This document shows positions 8,561 through 18,188 of a stretch of DNA of 64,000 nt, piece after piece. Location of the stretch: assembly GCA_046309355.1 (NCBI GenBank), contig JBKCPL010000031.1:74520-138519 (forward strand), given 5' to 3'. Numbering within the stretch: position 1 is the stretch's first letter; each line of letters opens with the position of its first letter. Under the pieces are notes generated by a model. The model was not told the origin of the DNA. It ran no database searches and was given only the letters and a program-made list of their open reading frames with translations. The position numbers and the translations under genes were made by a program. The stretch comes from CAYSBE01 sp046309355. Its GTDB lineage: Bacteria; Bacteroidota; Bacteroidia; UKL13-3.

Positions 8561-9445
8561 ATGAGTACTACTAAGAAAAATACCATGCTTATTCCGGTTG
8601 ATTTTTCACCCATTTCCATACGCGCTCTCGATCATGCTGTGCAACTTGCCCGGCATTTCGATAACAATCTGGCATTGCTTCATGTGATAGAAGAAGCATT
8701 TTTCAGTAGCCTTTTTAGCTTTTGGCAGGATGAAGAAAAGAAAAAAGATATTAAAGCCGAGCTTAGACAAAAAATGGAAGCACTGGCAGACGATATAAAA
8801 AAGAAACACGCTATTGAGTGTACAGTGGTTATTAAAGAGGGCAAGATATCAAAGGAAATTGCAGAGACCGCTACAGAATTAGGATGTGACAGTATAATAA
8901 TGGGGTCGAGCGGGGCTTCTGGACTGGAACAGTTGATAGGCAGCAATGCATCAAAAACTATTATGCAAGCCGGTGTTCCGGTAGTTGTAGTAAAATCTGA
9001 CAGAGAGGTTAATGCCTACAAAGACATTGTGTTTCCGCTTGATTTAACGATGGAATCGCGTCAAAAAGTAAAGTGGGCAATTTACCTGGCTAAAAGTTAT
9101 AAGTCAACCATTCATATTATAACCTATCAGATAAATGACGAAGATGAGAATATTCGCATGCGTGCTGCGCTCAAACAAATTACCCGAATGCTTGAACAAA
9201 ACGGTGTTTCATATACCGAAAAAATACTGTCGAAAATTGAAACGGACTTTGCATTGGATACCATTGCCTATGCCGAATCTATACAGGCCGATTTAATCAT
9301 GATAATGTCACAGCAAGAAAACTCAGGGCTAGAGGATTTTATCATAGGAACTGAGGCACAACAACTCGTAAATAAATCGCAAAATATTCCGGTCATGTGC
9401 ATAAAACCCGGTAAAACCGGATTTACATCTGAATTTGCTGTTTAA
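8561..9445 (+). CDS. Universal stress protein with two Usp domains
   Basis: Two UspA-type domains lie in tandem (about residues 6-145 and 150-285). The first has an intact nucleotide-binding loop, MGSSGASGLEQLIGS, of the G-x2-G-x9-G-S type. In the second the same place reads SQQENSGLEDFIIGT and has lost the first glycines, so only the first half is likely to bind ATP. Such proteins are cytosolic stress or energy sensors. The gene stands alone and ends in a strong hairpin. Confidence 0.88.
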   Translation: MSTTKKNTMLIPVDFSPISIRALDHAVQLARHFDNNLALLHVIEEAFFSSLFSFWQDEEKKKDIKAELRQKMEALADDIKKKHAIECTVVIKEGKISKEIAETATELGCDSIIMGSSGASGLEQLIGSNASKTIMQAGVPVVVVKSDREVNAYKDIVFPLDLTMESRQKVKWAIYLAKSYKSTIHIITYQINDEDENIRMRAALKQITRMLEQNGVSYTEKILSKIETDFALDTIAYAESIQADLIMIMSQQENSGLEDFIIGTEAQQLVNKSQNIPVMCIKPGKTGFTSEFAV

Positions 9446-9461
9446 ATACAGATTTCATTCC

Positions 9462-9489
9462 AAGAAAAGCCGCATCAGCGGCTTTTCTT
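9462..9489 (+). terminator. Rho-independent terminator after the UspA gene
   Basis: A perfect 12-base-pair stem, AAGAAAAGCCGC (9462-9473) with GCGGCTTTTCTT (9478-9489), around ATCA. The T-tract is part of the stem. Confidence 0.75.
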
Positions 9490-9492
9490 ATG

Positions 9493-9518
9493 TTGGCATT
9501 CGGGAAAAATTATCTTTG
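9493..9518 (+). promoter_or_regulatory. Promoter of ettA
   Basis: A full TATCTTTG -7 element (9511-9518) is preceded by TTG (9493-9495) at a slightly short 15-base gap; the ATG follows 22 bases downstream. Confidence 0.5.
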
Positions 9519-9540
9519 CATCCGTAATTAAAAATATCAG

Positions 9541-11217
9541 ATGGCAGACAATAAAATAATATTTTCAATGGCGGGAGTTGGTAAAACGTATCCGCCCAGT
9601 AAGCAAGTACTAAAAAATATTTACCTCTCCTTTTTCTATGGCGCTAAAATAGGTGTGCTCGGTTTAAACGGCTCCGGAAAATCAAGCCTGCTGCGCATCA
9701 TTGCCGGTATCGATAAAAATTATACAGGAGAAGTAGTATTTGATAAGGATTACAAAATAGGCTACCTGGAGCAAGAGCCCGAACTGGATGAAAATAAAAC
9801 CGTACTGGAATGTGTTAAAGAAGGCGTTCAGCATATTGTAGATCTGCTGAATGAATTTGATGAGGTAAACAATAAGCTGGCCGAACCCATGGACGATGCG
9901 GCTATGGAAAAACTAATGAATCGTCAGGCACAACTGATGGAACTGCTCGAACAACACGATGCCTGGGAACTGGACAATAAACTGGAAAAAGCGATGGATG
10001 CACTTCGATGTGCCGAGCCTGATACACCTGTAAAAATACTGTCGGGAGGTGAACGCAGACGTGTAGCCTTATGTAGGCTTTTGCTAAGCAACCCGGACAT
10101 TCTGCTGCTGGATGAGCCTACCAATCACCTTGATGCCGAATCGGTTGACTGGCTGGAACAATACCTGAAAAATTATCCCGGAACCGTTATTGCCGTAACC
10201 CACGACCGCTACTTTTTAGACAACGTAGCCGGCTGGATACTGGAACTGGACAGAGGCGAAGGTATTCCATGGAAAGGCAATTACAGCAGCTGGCTCGAGC
10301 AAAAGTCGAAACGACTGGAAGCTGAAGAAAAGCAAGAGAACAAACGTGCCAAAGCACTGGAGCGAGAATTGGATTGGGTGAGACAAGGACCTAAAGGAAG
10401 GCAAGCCAAGCAAAAAGCCCGACTCAATGCCTACGACCGCATGTTGAGTGAAGAGACCAAAGAAAAAGAGCAGCAACTGGAATTATTCATTCCGCCCGGC
10501 CCTCGACTTGGTGATGTGGTTATTGAGGCTAAAAACGTAAGCAAGGCCTATGGAAATAAATTGCTGTATGAAAACCTGAATTTTTCGCTTCCAAAAGGAG
10601 GTATCGTAGGTATTATTGGCCCTAACGGTGTGGGTAAAACCACCCTATTTCGAATGATTATGGGTCAGGAAAAACCTGAAAAAGGCGATTTTACTGTAGG
10701 CGATACGGTGAAGCTGGCTTATGTTGATCAAAGCCATAAAGACTTATTGCCTGAAAAATCTGTTTTTGATGTAATAAGCGGTGGCACCGAAACCATGATG
10801 GTAGCAGGTAAGCAAGTAAATGCCCGTGCTTATATTTCAAAATTCAATTTCAGCGGAACCGACCAAAGCAAAAAAGTAGGCATGCTGTCAGGTGGCGAAC
10901 GCAACCGGGTTCATCTGGCCATGACTTTAAAAGAAGGAGGCAATGTATTGTTGCTGGACGAACCTACCAACGATATTGATGTGAATACCCTTCGTGCACT
11001 TGAAGAAGCCATTCAAAATTTTGCAGGCTGCGTTGTCGTCATTTCACACGACAGGTGGTTTATTGACCGAATTGCTACCCACATATTGGCATTTGAAGGA
11101 AACTCGCAAGTATATTGGTTTGAAGGAAACTATTCAGATTACGAAGAAAACAAAAAGCAACGGCTTGGAGATACACAGCCTCACCGCACCCGATTTAAAA
11201 ACATGATGAATGTGTAA
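9541..11217 (+). CDS. ettA: Energy-dependent translational throttle protein EttA (ABC-F)
   Basis: EttA binds the ribosomal E site and gates the first elongation step according to the ATP/ADP ratio. Two ABC domains are present: Walker A GLNGSGKSS and GPNGVGKTT, signatures LSGGERRR and LSGGERNR, Walker B ILLLDEPTNHLD and VLLLDEPTNDID. Between them lies the charged arm/linker with the PKGRQAKQKARL motif. The 558-residue length matches EttA rather than the other ABC-F paralogues. No membrane segments are present, consistent with a soluble factor. Confidence 0.95.
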   Translation: MADNKIIFSMAGVGKTYPPSKQVLKNIYLSFFYGAKIGVLGLNGSGKSSLLRIIAGIDKNYTGEVVFDKDYKIGYLEQEPELDENKTVLECVKEGVQHIVDLLNEFDEVNNKLAEPMDDAAMEKLMNRQAQLMELLEQHDAWELDNKLEKAMDALRCAEPDTPVKILSGGERRRVALCRLLLSNPDILLLDEPTNHLDAESVDWLEQYLKNYPGTVIAVTHDRYFLDNVAGWILELDRGEGIPWKGNYSSWLEQKSKRLEAEEKQENKRAKALERELDWVRQGPKGRQAKQKARLNAYDRMLSEETKEKEQQLELFIPPGPRLGDVVIEAKNVSKAYGNKLLYENLNFSLPKGGIVGIIGPNGVGKTTLFRMIMGQEKPEKGDFTVGDTVKLAYVDQSHKDLLPEKSVFDVISGGTETMMVAGKQVNARAYISKFNFSGTDQSKKVGMLSGGERNRVHLAMTLKEGGNVLLLDEPTNDIDVNTLRALEEAIQNFAGCVVVISHDRWFIDRIATHILAFEGNSQVYWFEGNYSDYEENKKQRLGDTQPHRTRFKNMMNV

Positions 11218-11249
11218 ATAAGAAATTGTGTAAACACACTTTGCGCTTA

Positions 11250-11864
11250 CTACATAACCAACTCGTAATTAGCTACGGGTTTTATATAGGTTTTAGTCGT
11301 GTGCTTATAGCCTGTTTTTGAAAGTAGCTTAAGTACCTGAGGCGAACGTGTACGTAAAGTTATGCGAAGGTCAATGGTGTTTTCAAACTCAATCGCATTG
11401 TTGTTGCAGTCTGTTGCTGAATAGATATCCTTACCCGCCACATTGATTCCAAACAACTTACCGATGACCTTATTCATCCGATCAAGTTCCTCGGTATGTT
11501 CTTTCTTGAAATAATAATTTAGCATGACGAGTTCACCATTCAGAAAGTGATACGTGATGCGGGTTTTTATACCTCGTATTTGCTTTTTATAGAGCATTAC
11601 TTCATAGCGTAATCCTTCTTTTTTCTCTAATCGAAAACAATACGGTTTCCCGAATTTTCCTACAATATATAGCAACGAGCGACCAAGCAGCAATGAGACC
11701 CGATCCTGTACATATACATATATAGTGTCGTTTTGCGGCTGATTTAGTTGGTGATTCAGTGCATACAATGAATCGTTGCTTAAATGTTGCACGTTGTTAG
11801 CTTTTTGCCGTCTTGAGTATTTAGACAACAGCATTGCGTAGAAATAATCGATATAAGCTTTCAT
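11250..11864 (-). CDS. Hypothetical protein, 204 residues
   Basis: I do not recognise a family. The product is soluble and basic, has no signal peptide or membrane helix, and alternates beta-rich stretches (about residues 45-120) with a Lys/Glu helix. Codon use is ordinary, the frame is intact, and a good promoter lies 18 bases upstream, so it is probably a real gene. It ends 32 bases from the stop of ettA, with which it converges. Confidence 0.6.
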   Translation of the reverse strand: MKAYIDYFYAMLLSKYSRRQKANNVQHLSNDSLYALNHQLNQPQNDTIYVYVQDRVSLLLGRSLLYIVGKFGKPYCFRLEKKEGLRYEVMLYKKQIRGIKTRITYHFLNGELVMLNYYFKKEHTEELDRMNKVIGKLFGINVAGKDIYSATDCNNNAIEFENTIDLRITLRTRSPQVLKLLSKTGYKHTTKTYIKPVANYELVM

Positions 11865-11882
11865 AACCTAAAATTAATAACA

Positions 11883-11912
11883 CGAAAGTAGTGAATATTG
11901 CCGTAAAACAAA
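11883..11912 (-). promoter_or_regulatory. Promoter of the hypothetical gene at 11250-11864
   Basis: On the minus strand: TTTG (11912-11909), an 18-base spacer, then TACTTTCG (11890-11883), one base off the TAnnTTTG consensus. Confidence 0.5.
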
Positions 11913-11977
11913 ACAAATAGCTGTTTTATGAAATAAATAGCAATTAATAGAAACGGGGAATAATTGGGTATTTATAG

Positions 11978-13117
11978 TCATTTAGTTTCATTTAACATGC
12001 TGGTTGCCAGATTTTCAGCAACTTGACTGCCTATTGCTACGCCCATTCCATTTAACCTGCCGGCAACCCAAGTTCCCCGCTTTACCATGCTCACCAAGGG
12101 TTGTTTTTGGGGGTGAAAAGCCATGATACCCGACCAATGATAGTCAATAGTGTATGGTTCGCCAGGCAAAATGATTTCATTTAGGTATTCCAACAGACGT
12201 GAATGAATCAACGGATGAATACCAAATTCGGTAGTTGTTTCTGCTCTAAAGTCTAAATTTCTTCCACCGCCCAACAGCACTCTGTTTCCATAATTACGAA
12301 AATAATAATAGCCCTCATCTATACTAAAAACTCCTTTAAACTTTAAGGAGGGTATGGCTGACGTGCAGATAACCTGACCGCGACCGGGATTTACTTCAAT
12401 TTCGGGTAGCAGCGAGGGTATAAATGCATTGGTACACACCGCTACTTTTTCAGCAGCCAGCCTAATTGTGCGGTTAATCACGTCCGATTTGCATACAATG
12501 TCAATCCTTTTGCCTGTATCTGAAAGCTCCAGTACCTCGGTACCTGTCATTAAATGAGCCCCAAGCGAAGAAGCCCGCTGCATGAGCGTACGCATCATCT
12601 TACCTGTGTTTATTTGAGCTTCCAACCAATTATAAATGAGTTGTCGGGTGTTACCGAAGCCGAATTCCTTTAGTTTATCGGGTGCAAGTTTAAAGACCTC
12701 GCTTTTAAAAAGCGGATACAATACTGCATTCATCGCATCCAAATCATCCTGAGAAACTGAAGGCATAGTGGGCAGTATAAGTTCATAACCTCCGTGATGC
12801 TCAAATTCCATATTCGCATCCCCTACTCGACTCCTTAGCTTGAGCAATCCGTTCATGCGCGCTTCTATTAGCTCAAGAAATGTATCTTCGCCCATCATCT
12901 TCAGATCATGTACTTTTTCTGTAAATGACCCTATACAAGCAAATCCTGCATTTTTGGTACTGGCACCTGAGGGCAATTGACCCCGTTCAAGCAAACACAC
13001 TTTTAGGTGCGGTTTTTTTTCAAGTAAACTACATGCCGTGGACAAGCCGGTAATTCCTGAACCAATAATAACCACATCATACTGCAAAAACTGCTCGTGC
13101 TCCCAAATACTGAACAT
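11978..13117 (-). CDS. FAD-dependent oxidoreductase (DAO/glycine oxidase family)
   Basis: A 379-residue flavoenzyme with an N-terminal Rossmann dinucleotide motif, VVIIGSGITGLSTA, an acidic end of the second strand (LLER), and the GASTKNAGFACIG segment typical of D-amino-acid-oxidase-fold enzymes. The C-terminus has the second FAD contact, WVAGRLNGMGVAIGS. By family it would oxidise an amine or amino acid; the substrate is unknown. No signal peptide is seen, so it should be cytosolic. It lies downstream of a T9SS cargo gene but behind that gene's terminator. Confidence 0.85.
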   Translation of the reverse strand: MFSIWEHEQFLQYDVVIIGSGITGLSTACSLLEKKPHLKVCLLERGQLPSGASTKNAGFACIGSFTEKVHDLKMMGEDTFLELIEARMNGLLKLRSRVGDANMEFEHHGGYELILPTMPSVSQDDLDAMNAVLYPLFKSEVFKLAPDKLKEFGFGNTRQLIYNWLEAQINTGKMMRTLMQRASSLGAHLMTGTEVLELSDTGKRIDIVCKSDVINRTIRLAAEKVAVCTNAFIPSLLPEIEVNPGRGQVICTSAIPSLKFKGVFSIDEGYYYFRNYGNRVLLGGGRNLDFRAETTTEFGIHPLIHSRLLEYLNEIILPGEPYTIDYHWSGIMAFHPQKQPLVSMVKRGTWVAGRLNGMGVAIGSQVAENLATSMLNETK

Positions 13118-13150
13118 GCATCAAAGTAACAATGGCACTAATGAATAAGC

Positions 13151-13185
13151 AAAAAAAATCCCGTTGCTTATTCAACAACGGGATT
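13151..13185 (-). terminator. Rho-independent terminator after the T9SS protein gene
   Basis: On the minus strand AATCCCGTTG (13185-13176) pairs with CAACGGGATT (13166-13157) and is followed by a run of T (A-run at 13151-13158 on the plus strand). Confidence 0.85.
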
Positions 13186-13207
13186 AATATAGAAGATAAA
13201 ACTAGAC

Positions 13208-14572
13208 TTATTCTGTAATAGTTAGTTTTTTGCTAATAGTATTACCGTTTACAGTCATACTTACGAAGTAAACACCCGGCTTTACGCCACTGATATCCAC
13301 AAATTCAGCATGTGCTCCATCGCTGTAGCTTTTGCTGAAAGTTGGTTTTACTTGCTGACCAACCAGATTAAGTATGCTTACATGAACTGTAGCTGATTGC
13401 TTGAGGTTGAAAGCAATAACAGGACGATCAGTACTGCGAGCAGGGTTTGGATATACCTGGCTTAAAGCGAAATTATCGTTTTTGATATCAGCAATACCTA
13501 CGTTGCCTGAAGTGGATGTTAAATGAAAATCCATATCAACAAATTGCTCATTGATAAATGCTGCACCATTTATATAACCATTCCAGCCATTAAATGTTGC
13601 ATAGGCAGCTCTAGCTATACCAATCAAGGAAGAATTGAAGTAAGTAGGATTTGACCAATCTGTTGTACCCTGATTAGATGCATAGTAGTACCCGAAATAA
13701 TTTGTTCTTCTGCGGCCTGCAGGAAATGTTGTTGGATTTTGCTGATAAATCATTATAGCTGTATCACCGTTATCAACTGTACGAACACCTGACTTGAAAG
13801 TTACAGCAGCAGCAACCAGGTTGTTGGTATTGGCACCATTCAGTGCATCAATTGAAACTCCTTCCGGTGCGGGTACTTGAAGTGTTTTCACCTGCCAGCT
13901 GTTTTCAAAGCCATTGTTATTATTCGAAACACGGGTAGAATCATTTTTTCCTGCTCCCAAAAGAATGGTATCTGTTTTCAGATAGTTTGTTGGGAATCGT
14001 ACATTTCCACCAGTCCAACCTATGGATGCAATTTTTGTGGGATTTCCAACAATAGAAGGTTTAGTAATTTGCGCTCCTCTGAAATAGCTTATAAATAGTG
14101 TATCCGTAACCGGTAACTTACCTCCAATACCATCATCCAGTGAATCTACATTACGCACATATAAATAAGCCATGCGCATGGAGTCCATTTTATAGCTAAC
14201 AAATTTTGATAATTTACTAGCTGGATCATCAGTTTGATCAATTAAATCATCTTTGGGGTCAAGAACTTGGCCAATGCTAACACGACCAACTCCGGTAATA
14301 CGTTCACCCGTTGCATCAATATAAAGTGCATTCGAATCATGTTGCATAAAAGCAACATATTGCTGTAAGCTGGCACCTATATTTGACTTTGATATCATGT
14401 CAAGGTGATTATACCAGGTAGAAATATCAATTTTGTTTCGAACCTGTGAACTAGGCTTAGCAGGTTTGTTCATAGGTACACCGAATGGTGAATAGTCAAA
14501 AACCGGTGACTGGGCAAAAACCGAAGCCACAGTAGTAAGTAACAGTGTAGCAGGTAAGATTAACTTTTTCAT
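13208..14572 (-). CDS. Secreted protein with type IX secretion C-terminal sorting domain
   Basis: The 454-residue product starts with a signal peptide (cut after VASVFAQ) and ends in a roughly 85-residue type A Por sorting domain containing QVYPNPARS, GVYFVSMTVNG and KKLTIT. It should be exported by Sec, passed through the outer membrane by T9SS and anchored or released there. The region between them is rich in Asn, Thr and Asp and matches no family I recognise. The sorting domain is firm; the function is unknown. It lies between ispG and a FAD oxidoreductase with no evident link to either. Confidence 0.85.
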   Translation of the reverse strand: MKKLILPATLLLTTVASVFAQSPVFDYSPFGVPMNKPAKPSSQVRNKIDISTWYNHLDMISKSNIGASLQQYVAFMQHDSNALYIDATGERITGVGRVSIGQVLDPKDDLIDQTDDPASKLSKFVSYKMDSMRMAYLYVRNVDSLDDGIGGKLPVTDTLFISYFRGAQITKPSIVGNPTKIASIGWTGGNVRFPTNYLKTDTILLGAGKNDSTRVSNNNNGFENSWQVKTLQVPAPEGVSIDALNGANTNNLVAAAVTFKSGVRTVDNGDTAIMIYQQNPTTFPAGRRRTNYFGYYYASNQGTTDWSNPTYFNSSLIGIARAAYATFNGWNGYINGAAFINEQFVDMDFHLTSTSGNVGIADIKNDNFALSQVYPNPARSTDRPVIAFNLKQSATVHVSILNLVGQQVKPTFSKSYSDGAHAEFVDISGVKPGVYFVSMTVNGNTISKKLTITE

Positions 14573-14669
14573 TTTTTGAGATTTAGTAGTTATTAAAGCG
14601 TTGCGAATTTATAATTATTTAACAAAGTAACAATTAAGAGGCCACTTTTTTGATGATTGGTTACGAACA

Positions 14670-16631
14670 TTAATTCAGACGTTCCAGCCAATTGCCGTCT
14701 TCCCTTATCAGTCCTATTAATTCTTGTACTGCAGTTTCCTTATTCACCCCTTTTTTTACCACTTCTTTACCTCTGTACAGGGTTATTTTACCAGGTCCTG
14801 AGCCAACATATCCGTAATCGGCATCGGCCATTTCGCCCGGTCCGTTAACAATACAGCCCATCACAGCTATTTTAATTCCTTTCAGGTGATCGGTGTGCTT
14901 GCGAATAAGTGCGGTGGTTTCCTGTAAATCAAACAATGTACGGCCACAGCTGGGGCAACTGATGTACTCCGTTTTGGTGATGCGGGCACGCGCAGCTTGT
15001 AATATGCCAAATGCCAGCTCGTTCAAATGTGCGCGTTTCATACTTTCATTGGTCAACAGAATCCCATCTCCGTAACCTTCTATAAACAAAGTGCCTGAAT
15101 CTGTCGCGTGAAACAACATATCTGTTTCTACGTCTTGAATATCAATTGTAGACTGTAGGATTACAGGCATCTGATAGTTCAGAATTTTGATGCGGGTAAG
15201 TGTATTTCTTAAATCCGCTACTCGGTGCTCACTACTGGGCTGAAGTATAAGTACCGAGGTAGGAATACCGGATACTTTTCCCAAAAAATCGTCCGTACAA
15301 TCAGTAGTAGACGCCTTAATAAAGTTGAGCGTTTGTGAGAAAACCTTCTCACTCTCCAGTTGCTGTGGAGTATACAATGGAAAATTATTGACCTTATCGG
15401 TTAAATTTTTCCAGACATCTTTATCATAAATTCCTTTAACACCGTTGGGAAGCATGAATGATGTGTTATGACTCCCCCGGTAAATAAAATCACAACCTAA
15501 ATCAGTCATGTGCCATTTATCAAGTACAGAATCGTAGATGTGGCCTGCATCGGCAAGCATTTCGGGAGTTAATTGCTGTAGACTGCTAAAATCCGCTACT
15601 ACCCGTGGCACATTACTACCGCCTATAGTATGTACTTCATGAGTCAACCGTTTAGAGTATGTGTAAGGATTCCACGATGCAAGCAACTGTTCATCCGAAA
15701 GCGCATGTGCAATCGGTTTATGTACTGACCGTTGAGTGTACCGGTTAACCAGTTTCTGCGCTACGGGCACTTCGAATTCGGGGTCCTCGGTTAATGACAC
15801 CCTAACCGTATCACCAATGCCATCTTCCAGTAATGCACCAATGCCCAATGCTGACTTTATGCGACCGTCATTTCCGTCACCTGCTTCGGTTACGCCTAAG
15901 TGCAACGGATAGTGCATGTCATGTTCATTCATGGTTTGCACCAGTAATCGGTAAGCCTGAACCATAACCTGCGGGTTGCTCGATTTCATGGAGAGTACAA
16001 TGTTGTGAAAATTTTCATCGCGGCAAATGCGAAGAAACTCCATCGCACTTTCAACCATTCCATGTGGGGTATCTCCATACCGGCTCATAATACGGTCGCT
16101 TAGTGAACCGTGGTTTGTTCCTATACGCATGGCAGTTCCGTTTTCTTTACATATATGAACCAACGGAGTGAATTTTTCACGAATACGCTCAAGTTCTTCC
16201 GCATATTCAGCATCGGTATACTCAAACAATTCAAATTTTTTCTTGTCTACATAATTGCCCGGATTTATTCTTACTTTTTCTACAATTCGGGCGGCAACTT
16301 CGGCTGCGTTGGGTGTAAAATGTATATCGGCAACCAATGGAACATGTATGCCTCGCTGCTTCAGTTCGTTTTTTATCTGTTGAAGATTTTGAGCTTCTTT
16401 TATACTGGGAGCTGTGAGCCTTACCAGTTCGCAACCGGCCTCCACCATTCGTATGATTTGAGCAACAGAAGCGGCTGTATCCATCGTGTCGGTTGTAGTC
16501 ATAGATTGAACCCTGATGGGGAATTCGCTGCCCATGTACAGGTCACCTATTTTAACTGTATGTGTTTTTCTGCGCGAGTAGCGGTTTAGCGATTCGCAGT
16601 AGGATTTGAGTGTGGCTATTTGCTCATTCAT
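14670..16631 (-). CDS. ispG: 4-hydroxy-3-methylbut-2-enyl diphosphate synthase, long form
   Basis: IspG (GcpE) reductively opens MEcPP to HMBPP in the MEP route to isoprenoids, using a [4Fe-4S] cluster. The protein is 653 residues, against about 370 in E. coli. The N-terminal TIM barrel (IRVQSMTTTDTMD to about residue 290) and the C-terminal cluster domain (SCPSCGRT and GCIVNGPGE) are separated by an inserted domain of about 250 residues, the architecture of plants, Chlamydiae and Bacteroidota. The cluster cysteines are present. It lies 15 bases downstream of an SDR gene and is probably co-transcribed with it. Confidence 0.97.
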   Translation of the reverse strand: MNEQIATLKSYCESLNRYSRRKTHTVKIGDLYMGSEFPIRVQSMTTTDTMDTAASVAQIIRMVEAGCELVRLTAPSIKEAQNLQQIKNELKQRGIHVPLVADIHFTPNAAEVAARIVEKVRINPGNYVDKKKFELFEYTDAEYAEELERIREKFTPLVHICKENGTAMRIGTNHGSLSDRIMSRYGDTPHGMVESAMEFLRICRDENFHNIVLSMKSSNPQVMVQAYRLLVQTMNEHDMHYPLHLGVTEAGDGNDGRIKSALGIGALLEDGIGDTVRVSLTEDPEFEVPVAQKLVNRYTQRSVHKPIAHALSDEQLLASWNPYTYSKRLTHEVHTIGGSNVPRVVADFSSLQQLTPEMLADAGHIYDSVLDKWHMTDLGCDFIYRGSHNTSFMLPNGVKGIYDKDVWKNLTDKVNNFPLYTPQQLESEKVFSQTLNFIKASTTDCTDDFLGKVSGIPTSVLILQPSSEHRVADLRNTLTRIKILNYQMPVILQSTIDIQDVETDMLFHATDSGTLFIEGYGDGILLTNESMKRAHLNELAFGILQAARARITKTEYISCPSCGRTLFDLQETTALIRKHTDHLKGIKIAVMGCIVNGPGEMADADYGYVGSGPGKITLYRGKEVVKKGVNKETAVQELIGLIREDGNWLERLN

Positions 16632-16646
16632 GAATGATATAACAAT

Positions 16647-17360
16647 TTAGATATCGCCTTGTTGCGGCCTTATTAAAATTTCTTCTACAGCCGTTGATGG
16701 CGCCATTTTCCAGCAGTGGTAAATAGTTTCTGCAATATCAGTTGCCGGTATAAACCTCGACTCGGGCAAATTTGCACCCTCCCACGATGGCGTATACACT
16801 GCTCCGGGTAATAGTGCAGTAACTTTTACCGCTGTGTGTTGCAGTTCCATCCTAAGCTGACGGCTGAATCCAAGCAGGGCAAACTTCGTAATGCTGTATA
16901 ACCCGCCATTTTCGTATGCACGCAAACTGGCGATAGAACACATATTAAAAATGTGCCCGCGATTGTTTTTTACCATAGCTGGCAATAAGGCACGCGTGGT
17001 ATAGTATGCACTATACATATTTGCTGCCATCATTTTTTCCAGTTCACCATCCGCCTCTGTACTTAGTGTGCCCGGTTTGAATATACCTGCATTATTAACC
17101 AGTATATCTACATGGCCCAGGTGTTTCAAAACCGTTTCGGCAGTCGTTTTTACCTGCTCATTACTTGCCACATCACAGGGTATAAACAAGAATTGTTGAG
17201 ACGGATATTGATGGCTGAATTTCTTTTGCATAGCGGCAAGCAGTTCACCGCTGCGCGCACACCCGGCTACCGAAAACCCTTTTTCAGCAAAAAACGAAAC
17301 AATAGCCAAACCTATGCCTTGTGTGCATCCGGTAACAAATATGTTAGGAGATGAATTCAT
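16647..17360 (-). CDS. Short-chain dehydrogenase/reductase
   Basis: A classical SDR of 237 residues with the cofactor motif TGCTQGIGLA, the NNAG motif near residue 90 and the YSITK active-site pair (Tyr, Lys). The substrate cannot be inferred. The absence of an acidic residue after the second strand (CARSGE) is more like NADP(H) use, but that is weak. It starts downstream of a TAATTTTG -7 element and is followed after 15 bases by ispG, so the two likely form an operon, though no functional link is evident. Confidence 0.85.
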   Translation of the reverse strand: MNSSPNIFVTGCTQGIGLAIVSFFAEKGFSVAGCARSGELLAAMQKKFSHQYPSQQFLFIPCDVASNEQVKTTAETVLKHLGHVDILVNNAGIFKPGTLSTEADGELEKMMAANMYSAYYTTRALLPAMVKNNRGHIFNMCSIASLRAYENGGLYSITKFALLGFSRQLRMELQHTAVKVTALLPGAVYTPSWEGANLPESRFIPATDIAETIYHCWKMAPSTAVEEILIRPQQGDI

Positions 17361-17377
17361 ATATATTTTAATGGTGA

Positions 17378-17385
17378 CAAAATTA
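17378..17385 (-). promoter_or_regulatory. -7 element of the SDR-ispG unit
   Basis: TAATTTTG on the minus strand, 17 bases before the SDR start; no clear -33 box at the usual distance. Confidence 0.35.
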
Positions 17386-17435
17386 ACTCGCAGTAATCAT
17401 ATATTTACACGCTTTTTCCAAGCACGATATTCATC

Positions 17436-18188
17436 ATGACTATTTTACGTTTTTTAGGAGAATATGCCCTGTTTTTAAGAAGCCTGTTTACACGGCCCGA
17501 GCGAGCCGGTGTGTTTTTCAGGCAAACGCTTTTACAAATGGACTCCATAGGCATAGGTTCATTCGGTATCATTTCGCTCATTTCTCTTTTTGTTGGCGCT
17601 GTTTCTACTATTCAAATCTCGTATCAGCTGGTTTCCAGCTTAGTTCCCGATTATATCTTAGGCCGTATTGTTCGCGATTCCAACATTCTTGAATTTTCGC
17701 CTACAGTTACGTGCTTGGTGTTAGCCGGCAAAGTTGGTTCGAGCATAGCTTCAGAAATTGGCACGATGAAAGTTACCGAGCAGGTAGATGCGCTGGAGAT
17801 TATGGGTATCAACTCACGAAATTATCTGGTGTTGCCCAAAATCACTGCAGGGGTTCTTACTATTCCTCTGTTGGTTGTTTATTCGATGGTTCTTTCACTG
17901 GCCGGAGGAGCCATTTCATCCCTATTCTCCGATGTGGTGGGATTGGATCCCTTTATCAAAGGGCTACGTACCGATTTTACTCCGTTCTCGGTTACGTTTG
18001 CCATGATTAAATCATTCACGTTTGCATTCATCATTACCAGTGTTTCGGCTTTTCACGGGTATCAAACCGAAGGCGGAGCGCTGGAAGTTGGGCAATCAAG
18101 CACAAGGGCTGTTGTGTATAGCTGTATTGGTATTATTTTATTCGACTATATCTGGTCCGATTTACTGCTGGGAACCAAACGCATATGA
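17436..18188 (+). CDS. mlaE: MlaE-type ABC transporter permease
   Basis: A 250-residue inner-membrane permease of the MlaE family, the membrane part of a phospholipid transport system for outer-membrane asymmetry. Conserved features are the SFGIISLISLFVGAVSTIQ helix, the LVLAGKVGSSIASEIGTM loop and EALEIMGINSRNYLVLPK-like sequence (here DALEIMGIN). It overlaps the ATPase gene by the ATGA at 18185-18188. No MCE-domain (MlaD) gene follows here, unlike in many genomes; the next genes encode haem lipoproteins instead. Confidence 0.9.
   Translation: MTILRFLGEYALFLRSLFTRPERAGVFFRQTLLQMDSIGIGSFGIISLISLFVGAVSTIQISYQLVSSLVPDYILGRIVRDSNILEFSPTVTCLVLAGKVGSSIASEIGTMKVTEQVDALEIMGINSRNYLVLPKITAGVLTIPLLVVYSMVLSLAGGAISSLFSDVVGLDPFIKGLRTDFTPFSVTFAMIKSFTFAFIITSVSAFHGYQTEGGALEVGQSSTRAVVYSCIGIILFDYIWSDLLLGTKRI

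Noticed and set aside
16110..16589. 159-codon open frame antisense to ispG
   Set aside because: Shadow of the strongly conserved IspG barrel; no domain or start signal.
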